Assembly: GCA_046594215.1 (NCBI GenBank)
Contig: JBKJPX010000007.1
Span: forward strand, 62,001-126,000
Direction of reading: 5' to 3'
DNA from: Panacagrimonas sp046594215
GTDB lineage: Bacteria; Pseudomonadota; Gammaproteobacteria; Nevskiales; Nevskiaceae
DNA: 64,000 bases
The position numbers were made by a program, and so were the translations under genes. The number at the start of each line of letters is the position of its first letter. Position 1 is the stretch's first letter. The notes under the pieces were generated by a model. The model searched no databases, was not told the origin of the DNA, and worked only from the letters and a program-made list of their open reading frames with translations. This document shows positions 33,676 through 43,046 of the stretch, piece by piece.

Positions 33676-34475
33676 TGTCCGCCAGCGGGGCGATGCGCAA
33701 CGCGATGATCGCCCTCGTGCTGGCGACGACGGTCGGCTGCGTGACGGTGAATTCCACCGGGACGACGATCGAGAAGGCCGAGCCGGCGCCGCGTGCGCCG
33801 CCGGACCTCGCCGAAGCAGCGCGCATCAACACGGACCTGGGCATCACCTACGCACGCGACGGCAACTACGACGTGGCGCTCGACAAGTTCACGCGGGCGG
33901 TCAGCCAGGATCCGAATTACGCGCCGGCGCATGCGGGCATCGCCTTCATCTACGCGCAGCGCCGCGAGAACGACAACGCGGTGGAGCACTACGAGCGTGC
34001 GCTGAAGCTGCAGTCCGATGATCCGATCACCCGCAACAACTACGGCGCCTTCCTGTGCACGCTCCGGCGTTACAAGGAGGGCGAGAAGATGCTGCTGCAG
34101 GCGGCAACCGCGCCGACCAACCGCGAACCTGAGCGCGCCTACGCCAATCTCGGGGCCTGCGCCCAGCGCGTGCCGGACCTCGACAAGGCCGAGCTGTATT
34201 ACCGCGAGGCGCTCAAGCGCAAGCCCGAACTCCCGGATGCGTTGCAGCAGATGGCTTCCATCCTGCTCGAGCGCAAGGACTACGCGCGTGCGTACGTCTT
34301 CCTGCAGCGTTACGAGAAGGTCGGCGACCCGACGGCGGCCACGCTGTTCATGGGCGCCAAGATCCAGTATGGGATGGGCGACGAGGCCGGAGCGGCCGCC
34401 TACCAGCGCCGCCTGCGCGTCGAGTTTCCCGATTCCGAAGAGAGCCTGAGCACGTTGAGTCCGTCCGCATCATGA
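33675..34475 (+). CDS. pilW: Type IV pilus biogenesis/stability lipoprotein PilW (PilF)
   Basis: PilW/PilF is an outer-membrane lipoprotein pilotin that places the PilQ secretin. The 266-residue protein has a signal sequence ending TTVGC (lipobox) and TPR repeats through the rest: NTDLGITYARDGNYDVALDKF, AHAGIAFIYAQRRENDNAVEHYERAL, and AYANLGACAQRVPDLDKAELYYREAL. The ATG overlaps the rlmN stop (TGATG), and the stop overlaps the rodZ start. The rlmN-pilW-rodZ-ispG order is conserved in related genomes. No other pilus gene is in the window. Confidence 0.9.
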   Translation: MSASGAMRNAMIALVLATTVGCVTVNSTGTTIEKAEPAPRAPPDLAEAARINTDLGITYARDGNYDVALDKFTRAVSQDPNYAPAHAGIAFIYAQRRENDNAVEHYERALKLQSDDPITRNNYGAFLCTLRRYKEGEKMLLQAATAPTNREPERAYANLGACAQRVPDLDKAELYYREALKRKPELPDALQQMASILLERKDYARAYVFLQRYEKVGDPTAATLFMGAKIQYGMGDEAGAAAYQRRLRVEFPDSEESLSTLSPSAS

Positions 34476-35386
34476 ACGCTGAGCACGTCACCTCCGATTC
34501 CGCCGGCGCGGCCTACGGCAGCCCAGGCGCCGCCATCCGCAACGCCCGCAACCGGGTCGGCCTGTCCCTCGAAGAGCTCGCCTCGCAGACGCGCCTGACC
34601 AAGCAGACGCTGGAGGCGATGGAGAACGATGCGTTCGACCAGCTGCTCGAACCGGTGTACGTACGGGGCTACTACCGGAAGTGCGCGCGCATCCTGGAAC
34701 TTCCGGAGCAGCCGCTGATCGACGCCTACGATCGCCTCTACACGCCGCCGCCCAAGGTCGCCCCGCAGCGGCTGCGCCTGGCTTCGGGCGGAGATCTCGG
34801 CTCGTCGCCGCGCATGTCCGCACGCTTCGCGATCCTGGCGCCGCTCGCGGCGATCGCGATCGTCTCGGTGATCTGGATGGTGCGGCAGTCCTCGACGCCC
34901 AGCTCGGCGCCGCAGACGGTGCAGATGATCGAGCCCGGCATCGACGCCAGCTCCGGCACCATTCCGGACCCCACGGTCATCGATCCGACGGTGCCGGTGG
35001 ATCCGATCGGCGTGCCGCCATCGGGCAGCGCGCCGGACGCGTCGGCCATTGCGGGTACCCCGCCGCCGGCGGCAGCTGCAGGTACCGAGCCTGCCACGAC
35101 CGAGGCCGCGGCGCCCGCTGCGCCGGTGCCGGTCGGCACGCAGCTCGTGCTCGAGTTCGAGTCGATCTCCTGGGCTCGCGTCGAGGACTCGACCGGCAAG
35201 TCGCTGCTGTCCGGGGTGATCTCCGCGGGTGACAAGCAGACGCTCGACGGCAAGCCGCCGTACTCCGTCTTCCTGGGCAACGCGCCTGGCGTCAAGGCCA
35301 CGTTCGGCGGACTGCCGGTCGATCTCAAGCCTTTCGTGAAGGGCAACTCCACCGCGCGATTCTCCGTCCCTTCGGCCGGAAACTGA
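34472..35386 (+). CDS. rodZ: Cell-shape protein RodZ
   Basis: RodZ links MreB to the elongasome. The 304-residue protein has an N-terminal helix-turn-helix domain (about 15-90; GAAIRNARNRVGLSLEELA, then TKQTLEAMENDAFDQL), a membrane helix (about 112-130; FAILAPLAAIAIVSVIWMV), a Pro/Ala-rich linker, and a C-terminal DUF4115-like domain (about 225-300; LVLEFESISWARVEDSTGKS). Start ATG overlaps the pilW stop. ispG follows 13 bases later. Confidence 0.92.
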   Translation: MNAEHVTSDSAGAAYGSPGAAIRNARNRVGLSLEELASQTRLTKQTLEAMENDAFDQLLEPVYVRGYYRKCARILELPEQPLIDAYDRLYTPPPKVAPQRLRLASGGDLGSSPRMSARFAILAPLAAIAIVSVIWMVRQSSTPSSAPQTVQMIEPGIDASSGTIPDPTVIDPTVPVDPIGVPPSGSAPDASAIAGTPPPAAAAGTEPATTEAAAPAAPVPVGTQLVLEFESISWARVEDSTGKSLLSGVISAGDKQTLDGKPPYSVFLGNAPGVKATFGGLPVDLKPFVKGNSTARFSVPSAGN

Positions 35387-35399
35387 TCGGACCCGAACG

Positions 35400-36500
35400 A
35401 TGGCGATGAAGGCCCAACACGTGATCGAGCGGCGCAAGTCGCGACAGATCAAGGTTGGGCGCGTCCTGGTCGGCGGCGACGCACCGATATCGGTGCAAAC
35501 CATGACCAATACCGACACCGAGAACGTTGACGCCACCGTCGCGCAGATCCGCGCGTCGATGAAGGCCGGCGCCGACATGGTGCGTGTCTCGGTGCCGACC
35601 ATCGCCGCGGCCGAGGCCTTCGGCAAGATCAAGAAGGAAGTGGGCTACGTGCCGCTGATCGCGGACGTCCACTTCAACTACAAGTGCGCGCTCAAGGCCG
35701 CCGAGATGGGCGCCGACTGCCTGCGCATCAACCCGGGCAACATCGGCAGCGACCGCAAGATCGGAGAGGTCATCGCGTGTGCGCGCCACCACGGCGTGCC
35801 GATCCGCATCGGCGTGAACGCCGGTTCGCTGGAAGGCGACCTGCAGGAGAAGTACGGTGAGCCCAACGCGGATGCGCTGGTCGAATCCGCGTTGCGCCAC
35901 ATCGAGATCCTCAAGCGCCACAACTTCGAGGACTTCAAGGTTTCGCTGAAGGCCAGCGAGATTTTCATGACCGTGCAGGCCTATCGCAAGCTCGCAAAGC
36001 TCATCGACCAGCCCTTGCACCTGGGCATAACCGAGGCGGGGGGGTTGCGTGCCGGCGCCGTGAAGTCGTCCATCGGGCTCGGGATGATCCTGGCCGATGG
36101 TATCGGCGACACCATCCGCATCTCGCTGGCGGCCGACCCGGTCGAGGAAGTGAAGGTGGGCTGGGACATCCTGAAGTCGCTGCACCTGCGATCGCGCGGT
36201 ATCAATCTCGTGGCCTGCCCGAGTTGCTCGCGCCAGAACTTCGACGTGATCAAGGTCGTCAACGAACTCGAGTCGCGCTTCGAAGGCGTCGAGGAGCCGA
36301 TCAACCTCGCCGTCATCGGCTGCGTCGTGAACGGGCCGGGCGAGTCGCGCGAAGCGGCCATCGGCGTCGCTGGCGGTTATCCGAATTCGATCTACGTCGA
36401 CGGGCAGATCGCGCACAAGGCGCACAACGACCAGCTGGTCGACGTGCTCGAGAAGCTGGTGCGGGAGCGACTTGCGAAAACGGCCGCGGCTAAAGCGTGA
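35400..36500 (+). CDS. ispG: 4-hydroxy-3-methylbut-2-en-1-yl diphosphate synthase
   Basis: IspG (GcpE) converts MEcPP to HMBPP in the MEP isoprenoid pathway with a [4Fe-4S] cluster. The 366-residue protein starts with RRKSRQIKVGRVLVGGDAPI and shows LRINPGNIGSDRK and RIGVNAGSLEGDL. The cluster cysteines lie in VACPSCSRQNFDV and CVVNGPGES. Length is typical of the proteobacterial form. ispE for the same pathway is at 44.3-45.1 kb. The stop overlaps the hisS start (GTGA). Confidence 0.97.
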   Translation: MAMKAQHVIERRKSRQIKVGRVLVGGDAPISVQTMTNTDTENVDATVAQIRASMKAGADMVRVSVPTIAAAEAFGKIKKEVGYVPLIADVHFNYKCALKAAEMGADCLRINPGNIGSDRKIGEVIACARHHGVPIRIGVNAGSLEGDLQEKYGEPNADALVESALRHIEILKRHNFEDFKVSLKASEIFMTVQAYRKLAKLIDQPLHLGITEAGGLRAGAVKSSIGLGMILADGIGDTIRISLAADPVEEVKVGWDILKSLHLRSRGINLVACPSCSRQNFDVIKVVNELESRFEGVEEPINLAVIGCVVNGPGESREAAIGVAGGYPNSIYVDGQIAHKAHNDQLVDVLEKLVRERLAKTAAAKA

Positions 36501-37777
36501 AGATCCAGAGCATCCGCGGCTTCAATGACGTGCTGCCCGCCGATTCGGCGCTGTGGCAGTACCTGTTCGACACGGCGCGCAGCCTGTTCGAGGCCTACGC
36601 CTACCGCGAGGTGCGCATTCCCGTCGTGGAATCGATCGCGCTGTTCAAGCGCGCGGTCGGCGAAGTCACCGACGTGGTCGAAAAGGAGATGTACGCCTTC
36701 GAGGACCGCGGCGGCGAGCACATCGCGCTGCGCCCCGAATTCACGGCAGGTCTGGTGCGCGCCGGCATCGAGCACGGGCTGTTCCACAACCAGCAGCAGC
36801 GGCTGTGGTGCGCCGGCCCCGTGTTCCGCTACGAGCGCCCGCAGGCAGGCCGCTACCGCCAGTTTCACCAGCTCGACGTCGAGGCCTACGGCATACCGGG
36901 CCCGGACGTCGACGTCGAGATGATCGCGATGACCGCGCGCCTGTGGAAGACGCTCGGCTTCCAGAACCTGCGCCTGGAACTGAACTCGCTGGGTGGTCCC
37001 GACACGCGCATCCGCTACCGCGCCGCGCTGATCGGGTTCCTGCAGCAGCATGAGTCCAGCCTCGACGAGGATTCCAAGAAGCGCCTGCACACCAACCCGC
37101 TCCGCGTGCTGGACTCCAAGGTCCCAAGTACGCAGGCGATCGTGAAGGACGCGCCCAGCATCCTGAACTTCCTCGACGCGGAGTCCGCGGCACACCTCGA
37201 CGGGCTGCGCCAGGGCCTGGCGGACCTTGGCATCGAGCACCACGTGAACCCGCGGCTCGTGCGCGGCCTCGATTACTACACGCGCGGCGTCTTCGAGTGG
37301 ATCACCACCGAACTCGGCGCCCAGGGCACGATCTGCGCCGGCGGCCGCTACGACGGTCTGGTCGAGCAGCTCGGCGGATCGCCCACCCCGGCGGTGGGCT
37401 GGGCGGCGGGCGTCGAGCGCCTGATCCTGCTGCTGCAAAAGGCGCAGACCGCGGCGCTGCCGGCCGAAGCCGATGTCTACATCTGCCGCTTCGGCGTCCA
37501 GGGCGAGCGCCTGGGCCTGGCCGTGGCCGAGCAGGTACGCGACGTCCTGGGCCCGAAAGCCCGCGTGGCGCTCAACGCCGGCGGCGGCAAACCTGCGGCC
37601 CAATTCAAGCGCGCCGACAAGTCCGGGGCCCGGGTGGCGCTGGTCATCGGCGACGACGAAGCAGGGGCAGGCGTCGTTCAAGTAAAATTCCTCAGAGAAG
37701 ATCGCCCGCAGGCGACCGTGACCCGCCCGGAACTGGCTTCAGTCCTGTCGGGTCTCTTCCCTCCCCAACACTCTTAG
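36497..37777 (+). CDS. hisS: Histidyl-tRNA synthetase
   Basis: HisRS charges tRNA-His. The 426-residue class II enzyme shows IRGFNDVLPADSALW at the start, the motif 2 region VFRYERPQAGRYRQFHQLDVE, the HisRS signatures RGLDYYTRGVFEWI and GTICAGGRYDGLVEQLGG, and a C-terminal anticodon-binding domain (about 330-425). The start is a GTG overlapping the ispG stop. ispG-hisS-yfgM-bamB-der is the E. coli order. Confidence 0.97.
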   Translation: MKIQSIRGFNDVLPADSALWQYLFDTARSLFEAYAYREVRIPVVESIALFKRAVGEVTDVVEKEMYAFEDRGGEHIALRPEFTAGLVRAGIEHGLFHNQQQRLWCAGPVFRYERPQAGRYRQFHQLDVEAYGIPGPDVDVEMIAMTARLWKTLGFQNLRLELNSLGGPDTRIRYRAALIGFLQQHESSLDEDSKKRLHTNPLRVLDSKVPSTQAIVKDAPSILNFLDAESAAHLDGLRQGLADLGIEHHVNPRLVRGLDYYTRGVFEWITTELGAQGTICAGGRYDGLVEQLGGSPTPAVGWAAGVERLILLLQKAQTAALPAEADVYICRFGVQGERLGLAVAEQVRDVLGPKARVALNAGGGKPAAQFKRADKSGARVALVIGDDEAGAGVVQVKFLREDRPQATVTRPELASVLSGLFPPQHS

Positions 37778-37794
37778 AACGACAAGGCACGCGC

Positions 37795-38433
37795 GTGGCG
37801 ACCCATCTGGACGACGAGGAAGATCTCGAAAAACTCAAGACCTGGTGGAAGGAAAACTGGGTCGCGCTGATCGGCGGCCTGGCGATCGGGTTCGGCGTCA
37901 TCGGCGGCTGGGAGAGCTACAAGCACTGGCGCGACCAGCGTGCCGAGGCTGCATCGCAGATGTTCGAGGAGCTCAAGAAGAACTTCGAAGGCGCCAAGGC
38001 CGAGGACGCGGACAAGATCGTCCAGCGTCTGAAGACAGAGTATTCGGGTACGCCTTACGCGGCCGCGGCCGCGCTCAGCGCGGCCCAGGACGAGGTCAAG
38101 AACGAAAAGTACGACGCCGCCGCGGCCAACCTGGCCTGGGTGGTCGAACACTCCCCCGACAAGGGCCTGGTACAGGTTGCGCGCCTGCGCCAAGCGCGTG
38201 TGCTGCTGTCGCAGAACAAGCCCGACGAGGCCCTGAACGCGCTCGGTAACGAGGCCGGCAACTTCACCAGCCTGGCCGAGGAACTGCGCGGCGACATCCA
38301 GCTGGCCAAGGGTGACCGCAAGGCCGCGCGCAGCTCGTACGAGAAGGCGCTGGCCGCCGCCGAGACGGACGCCACGAACAAAACATTGCTGCAGCAGAAA
38401 CTGGAAGACCTCGCCGAGGTCAATCCCTCATGA
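37795..38433 (+). CDS. yfgM: YfgM-type ancillary SecYEG translocon protein
   Basis: The 212-residue protein has a charged cytoplasmic N-terminus (THLDDEEDLEKLKTWWKENW), one membrane helix (about 23-40; VALIGGLAIGFGVIGGWESY) and a periplasmic TPR-like part with APYAAAAA-type helices and GDIQLAKGDRKAARSSYEKAL. In E. coli YfgM contacts SecYEG and the chaperone PpiD. The start is a GTG after ACAAGGCAC; the stop overlaps the bamB start. The frame is open upstream but that part is a shadow of hisS. Confidence 0.9.
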   Translation: MATHLDDEEDLEKLKTWWKENWVALIGGLAIGFGVIGGWESYKHWRDQRAEAASQMFEELKKNFEGAKAEDADKIVQRLKTEYSGTPYAAAAALSAAQDEVKNEKYDAAAANLAWVVEHSPDKGLVQVARLRQARVLLSQNKPDEALNALGNEAGNFTSLAEELRGDIQLAKGDRKAARSSYEKALAAAETDATNKTLLQQKLEDLAEVNPS

Positions 38434-39593
38434 AGACCCCCCCGATGACACGAAACCTGGCCCTGGCGGCGATCGCCCTGCTCCTCGCGGCCTGCGGCGG
38501 CAAGAGCACGGTCCGCGAACCCACCAAGCTGACGGACATCAAGGATCCCGTGCTCAAACCGGTTTCGGTCTGGAGCGCGAGCGCAGGCGACGGCGCCAAC
38601 CGCCGCGTTTCGGGTCTGCGCCTCAACCTGCAGCCAGACGCGCTGTACACCGCCGACGTCAGCGGCGGCGTCTACGCCTACGCCCGGGACACCGGCAAGC
38701 TTTTGTGGAGCCACAAGACCGGCGCGCGTGTGATCTCCGGTCCGAGCGTCTCCACCGACCAGATCATCGTGGGCACGCTGGACGCCGAGGTCATCGCCCT
38801 CAAGCGAGCCGACGGCACGGAAATGTGGCGGAGCAAGACTTCGAGCGAGGTCATCGGCCCCCCTGCCAGCGAAGGCGACATGGTCATCGCGCGCAGCGTC
38901 GACGGCCATGTGCACGGTCTCAGCGCCTCGGCCGGCGAGCGCATGTGGACCTTCGATCGCGATGTACCCAACCTCGTGCTGCGCGGCAGCTCTGCGCCGC
39001 TGATGATCGGCGATCGCGCGTACATCGGCATGGACAACGGTCGCGTCGCCAGCTTGCGTGTCAACGACGGCCAGCCGGTCTGGGAACAGGCCATCAGCGT
39101 GCCGAGCGGCCGCACCGAACTCGAACGCATCACCGACGTCGACGCCGACCTGCTCGACGGGCCGGACTGCATCATCGCCGCCAGCTTCGGTGGTGAAGTG
39201 GCCTGCCTCCAGGCGGATTCCGGCGAAGCCCTGTGGCGCCGCTCGATCCGCAGCTACACCGGCATGGCCGCGTCGGACGACAAGCTGTTCGTCAGCGACG
39301 ACGCCGGCACCGTGTGGGGCCTGGACCTGCGCACCGGCGCCGCCGCCTGGAAGCAGGACGGGCTGGCCTACCGTCGCCTCTCGCCGCCGGCGTATTTCGA
39401 CGGCTACGTCGTGGTCGGCGACCTCGAGGGTTATCTGCACTGGCTCGATCCGGCGACGGGCGCCTTCGTCGCCCGCACGCGCGTGGGCTCGGACCCGATC
39501 ATGCAGGCGCCAGTCGCCGGCGGCGACAGGCTGTACGTGATGAACTCGGCCGGGCGCATCACGGCCCTCGAGTCCCACAAGCCCAAGCACTAG
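38430..39593 (+). CDS. bamB: Outer-membrane assembly lipoprotein BamB
   Basis: BamB is a lipoprotein of the BAM complex that inserts beta-barrels. The 387-residue protein has a signal peptide ending IALLLAAC with the lipobox Cys, followed by repeats of a PQQ-like propeller blade: GVYAYARDTGKLLWSHKTG, EVIALKRADGTEMWRSKT, GHVHGLSASAGERMWTFD, and RVASLRVNDGQPVWEQ. The start overlaps the yfgM stop. der follows 18 bases later. Confidence 0.96.
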   Translation: MKTPPMTRNLALAAIALLLAACGGKSTVREPTKLTDIKDPVLKPVSVWSASAGDGANRRVSGLRLNLQPDALYTADVSGGVYAYARDTGKLLWSHKTGARVISGPSVSTDQIIVGTLDAEVIALKRADGTEMWRSKTSSEVIGPPASEGDMVIARSVDGHVHGLSASAGERMWTFDRDVPNLVLRGSSAPLMIGDRAYIGMDNGRVASLRVNDGQPVWEQAISVPSGRTELERITDVDADLLDGPDCIIAASFGGEVACLQADSGEALWRRSIRSYTGMAASDDKLFVSDDAGTVWGLDLRTGAAAWKQDGLAYRRLSPPAYFDGYVVVGDLEGYLHWLDPATGAFVARTRVGSDPIMQAPVAGGDRLYVMNSAGRITALESHKPKH

Positions 39594-39611
39594 CGGATAC
39601 GCGAACATCTC

Positions 39612-41003
39612 ATGCAGAGCGGCCTGCCCGTATTTGTCCTCGTGGGCCGCCCTAACGTCGGCAAATCCACGCTGTTCAATCGCCTGACCGGTACACGCGA
39701 CGCGTTGGTCGCCGATTTCCCGGGCTTGACGCGCGACCGCCAGTACGGTTTCGGCGTGTTCGACGATCGCCGCTTCGTGGTGGTGGACACCGGCGGCCTG
39801 ATGCCGGAATCCGCGGACCCCCTCGCGGCACTCGCCGAGGACCAGGCCCAGGTCGCGCTCGAGGACGCCGACCAGATCTTCTTCCTGACCGACGTGCAGT
39901 CGGGGCGGCACGGTTCGGACGCCGAGATCGCCAAGCTGCTGCGCAAGACCGGCAAGCCGATCCACCTGCTCGTCAACAAGGCGGAAGGTCTCAACAAGCC
40001 CACCGCCGCCGGCGATTTCTACGCGCTGGGCCTGGGCGAGCCACGGCCGATCTCCGCGCAGCACGGCGACGGCATCGCCGCGCTGATGAACAGCCTGCTC
40101 GGCCACCTGCCACCGAACCTGGAGCCCTCGCTCGGCGACGACGAGGTGCGCGTGGCCGTGGTGGGCCGTCCCAACGTCGGCAAGTCCACGCTGGTGAACC
40201 GCCTGATCGGCGAGGAGCGCGTCGTGGCGGCCGACCAGCCCGGCACGACCCGCGACGCCATCCGCGTGCCCTTCGAGTACGAGGGCCGGCCCTTCGTGCT
40301 GATCGACACCGCGGGCGTGCGTCGTCGCGCCAAGGTCGAGGAGGCCATCGAGAAGTTCTCGGTGATCAAGACGCTGCAGGCGGTCGAGCAGGCGCACGTG
40401 GTGATCGTCGTGGTCGACGCTCAGCACGACATCGGCGAGCAGGACGCACGCCTGATGGGCCTGGTCGCCGAGCGTGGACGCGCGATGGTACTGGCGGTGA
40501 ACAAGTGGGATCACCTGCAGGGAGACCAGCGCGAGCAGGTGCGCTACCAGGTCACGCTGAAGATGCCGTACCTGGACTACGTGCCGACGCACTACATCGC
40601 CGCCAAGCACGGCTCCGGCCTTGGCGAGTTGATGATCGACGTGCAGAAGGCCTTCGAGGGCGCCACCGTCGAGATGCCCACGCCGGAACTCACGCGCATC
40701 CTCGAGCGCTCGGTGGAAGCGCACAGCCCGCCCGCCGTCCTGGGCCGACGCATCAAGCTGCGCTACGCGCACCAGGCCGGTCGCAACCCTCCGAAGATCC
40801 TGATCCACGGGAACCAGACCGAGAAGTTGCCGGTCGCGTACCGCCGGTATCTGATCAACGAATTCCGCGCCCACTTCAATCTTCGCGGCGTACCGCTGCA
40901 GGTCGAGTTCAAGACGGGTGACAACCCGTTCAAGGACAAGAAGAACCAGCTGACCCCGCGACAGATCAAGAAGAAACAGCGCACGGTCGATCGCTGGCGC
41001 TAG
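39612..41003 (+). CDS. der: Ribosome-biogenesis GTPase Der (EngA)
   Basis: Der is an essential double GTPase for 50S assembly. The 463 residues hold two G domains: GRPNVGKSTLFNRLTG with DTGG (first, about 9-165) and GRPNVGKSTLVNRLIG with DTAGVRRR and NKWDHL (second, about 180-350). A KH-like C-terminal domain (about 360-440; PPKILIHGNQTEKLP) and a basic tail follow. It ends the ispG to der gene run. Confidence 0.98.
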   Translation: MQSGLPVFVLVGRPNVGKSTLFNRLTGTRDALVADFPGLTRDRQYGFGVFDDRRFVVVDTGGLMPESADPLAALAEDQAQVALEDADQIFFLTDVQSGRHGSDAEIAKLLRKTGKPIHLLVNKAEGLNKPTAAGDFYALGLGEPRPISAQHGDGIAALMNSLLGHLPPNLEPSLGDDEVRVAVVGRPNVGKSTLVNRLIGEERVVAADQPGTTRDAIRVPFEYEGRPFVLIDTAGVRRRAKVEEAIEKFSVIKTLQAVEQAHVVIVVVDAQHDIGEQDARLMGLVAERGRAMVLAVNKWDHLQGDQREQVRYQVTLKMPYLDYVPTHYIAAKHGSGLGELMIDVQKAFEGATVEMPTPELTRILERSVEAHSPPAVLGRRIKLRYAHQAGRNPPKILIHGNQTEKLPVAYRRYLINEFRAHFNLRGVPLQVEFKTGDNPFKDKKNQLTPRQIKKKQRTVDRWR

Positions 41004-41201
41004 GAGCGCCGGGACTTCGGCGCCGCTGCGCCGGAAAAGAAGCGTCGCGCTGATGGGATCGCGGCCAAGCCCTTGATCCGGGGCCGTCCGTCCGTCGGGT
41101 CCGGAAATTGCACGGCTGCTCGTAACGATCGCGTTCACCCGCGGTCAGCGGCCCGCGCCAAGTGTGGCGGCGGATGGCTCTCGAACGAGGATCACTCTCA
41201 C

Positions 41202-42983
41202 ATGGGCGCTCTCCAAACCGATCTGCTGACGCTGGTGGAAGCGTCGCGGGTTCTCGCGCTTCCGGCGGAGCGTTTCCAGCATCTCGTCGATCGCCAGTTG
41301 CTCGCACACGTGGATGCGCTGCAAGGGGATCCGCAATTTCGCCGCGACGACGTTGTGCGTCTGGGCGCCGCGTGCCACGACGGCACGCACCACCATGCCG
41401 TGCAGTTCTTTGACAGCGAGGAATTTCTCTGTGAGGTCGTCGCGCGGTATCTCGCGGAGGGCATCGAGGCCGACGCGCCGATGGTTCTCATCGCCCGTCC
41501 TTCCCGTGCCGCGCTGATCACGGCGCATCTCGAGCGCGACGGTCTGGCCCCGTGCGAGCGTATTGCCGCCGTACAGCTGCAAGTGCTCGACGCGCACACG
41601 GTGCTCGCGCAGTTCATGGTCGATGGCATGCCTGATCCGTTGCGCTTTCGCGAAGCGATCGAGCCGGTCATCGAGCGCGGGCGCTCCGCGTTTTCGCGCG
41701 CGCGCCTGCGCGCCTACGGCGAGATGGTGGACATCCTCTGGGCCCAGGGGCTGTCGCGGGCGGCGATCCGTCTCGAGGAACTCTGGAACGAACTGGCCGA
41801 AGCGAACCCATTCTCCCTGCTCTGCGGCTACTGCATGTCGAATTTCCGTGGACGCGAGGATGAGGCGCTGTTCGCCCGCGTGTGCGAAACCCACTCGGAG
41901 GTCTCGCCGACCGAGGCCTGCCTGTACCCCGGCAAGCTGGATGCCCACCGTCGCGAAGTGGTGCGCATGCAGCAACGCATCCGGTCGCTCGAAGCGAGGC
42001 TGTCGCCGGGCGGGGAATCCGCAGCGCCCGAGCGCCGGGCGTCCAGCGCCCAGGGCAGCGCGGCCCGCCGCATGCGGGAAGCTCCATCCCCTGGCATGCG
42101 GATCCTGTTGGTGGACGACGATCCGGCCTCGCGACGCCTGATCCTCGAGATGCTGTCCGAGGTCCGTCGGCCGAGACTGAACCTGCTCGAAGCCGATGGC
42201 GTGGCGCAGGGCCTGGCGCTGATCGAAACCGATCGTCCCGACCTGTGCATCTGCGACTTCCGGCTCAGCGAGGACGAGACCGCGCTGGATCTCTACCGCG
42301 CCGCGCGAGGTCGCGGCAGCCCTGTTCCGTTCGTCGGCGTGACCAGCAACCTTCTCGAGGAAGACCTGGCCGAGACCCTGCTCACCGCGGGATTCGAAGA
42401 CGTCGTGCTCAAGCGCGACCTGGACCCGATAAATCTTCACCGCGTGGTGCGCAACGCCGCGCTGCGGGGCCAGAGTACGCGCAAGCTCATCGAGATCGGC
42501 ACCAGCGACGAGATGACCGGTGTGCTCAATCGCCGCGGCTATCAGGTGCGGCTGGAAACCGAGCGACGCCGCTGCGAGCGATCCGCGCAGGCGATCTCGG
42601 TGCTGTACCTGGATCTCAACCGGCTCAAGGTCGTCAACGATCGCTACGGCCACCGCGCCGGCGATCAGCTGATCAAGGCCCTGGTCGCCAACCTGCGCCC
42701 GCTGCTGCGCAGCTGCGATGCGCTGGGTCGGCTGGGCGGCGACGAATTCTGCGTGGCGCTGCCGGGCGCGGATTCGGCGACGGCGCAGGGCGTCGCGACG
42801 GGCCTGCGCGAGCGCCTCGCCGCTGCGCCGCTCCAGGTCGGAGGCGAGTACGTGACGCTCAGCGTGAGCGTCGGCATTCACACCGCGCAAGCCGCGCAGG
42901 TGACGGGGGACGAGCTGATCGACAGGGCGGATGCCGCGATGCTGCTCGACAAGCAGCGCTACCGGGCGGGCGTCGCCGCCTGA
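41202..42983 (+). CDS. HTH-MEDS-REC-GGDEF diguanylate cyclase
   Basis: The 593-residue protein has four parts. Residues 1-55 look like an excisionase/MerR-type HTH (TLVEASRVLALPAERFQHLV). A MEDS sensory domain follows (about 62-235; HHAVQFFDSEEFLCEVVARY, then YGEMVDILWAQG and LEELWNELAEANPFSLLCGY). A REC domain (about 300-425) has its phospho-acceptor D352 in ICDFRL. The GGDEF domain (about 430-590) has GGDEF at 512-516 and a product-inhibition I-site RSCD at 503-506. It should make c-di-GMP with feedback control. ATG 41202 is preferred; a longer in-frame start at 41073 has no domain support. It is convergent with prs. Confidence 0.88.
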   Translation: MGALQTDLLTLVEASRVLALPAERFQHLVDRQLLAHVDALQGDPQFRRDDVVRLGAACHDGTHHHAVQFFDSEEFLCEVVARYLAEGIEADAPMVLIARPSRAALITAHLERDGLAPCERIAAVQLQVLDAHTVLAQFMVDGMPDPLRFREAIEPVIERGRSAFSRARLRAYGEMVDILWAQGLSRAAIRLEELWNELAEANPFSLLCGYCMSNFRGREDEALFARVCETHSEVSPTEACLYPGKLDAHRREVVRMQQRIRSLEARLSPGGESAAPERRASSAQGSAARRMREAPSPGMRILLVDDDPASRRLILEMLSEVRRPRLNLLEADGVAQGLALIETDRPDLCICDFRLSEDETALDLYRAARGRGSPVPFVGVTSNLLEEDLAETLLTAGFEDVVLKRDLDPINLHRVVRNAALRGQSTRKLIEIGTSDEMTGVLNRRGYQVRLETERRRCERSAQAISVLYLDLNRLKVVNDRYGHRAGDQLIKALVANLRPLLRSCDALGRLGGDEFCVALPGADSATAQGVATGLRERLAAAPLQVGGEYVTLSVSVGIHTAQAAQVTGDELIDRADAAMLLDKQRYRAGVAA

Positions 42984-43046
42984 CGGCGCCGGTGTGCCGC
43001 GTCGGCTTCCGCGAACGCGCGCTTCACCGTCACGCCCGCCACGAAG

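Noticed and set aside
38055..41138. 1027-codon open frame antisense to yfgM-bamB-der
   Set aside because: It spans three well-supported genes on the opposite strand and shows no signal, domain or repeat of its own.
41004..41201. Small RNA gene between der and the GGDEF gene
   Set aside because: No promoter-terminator pair or stable conserved hairpin is visible in the gap.
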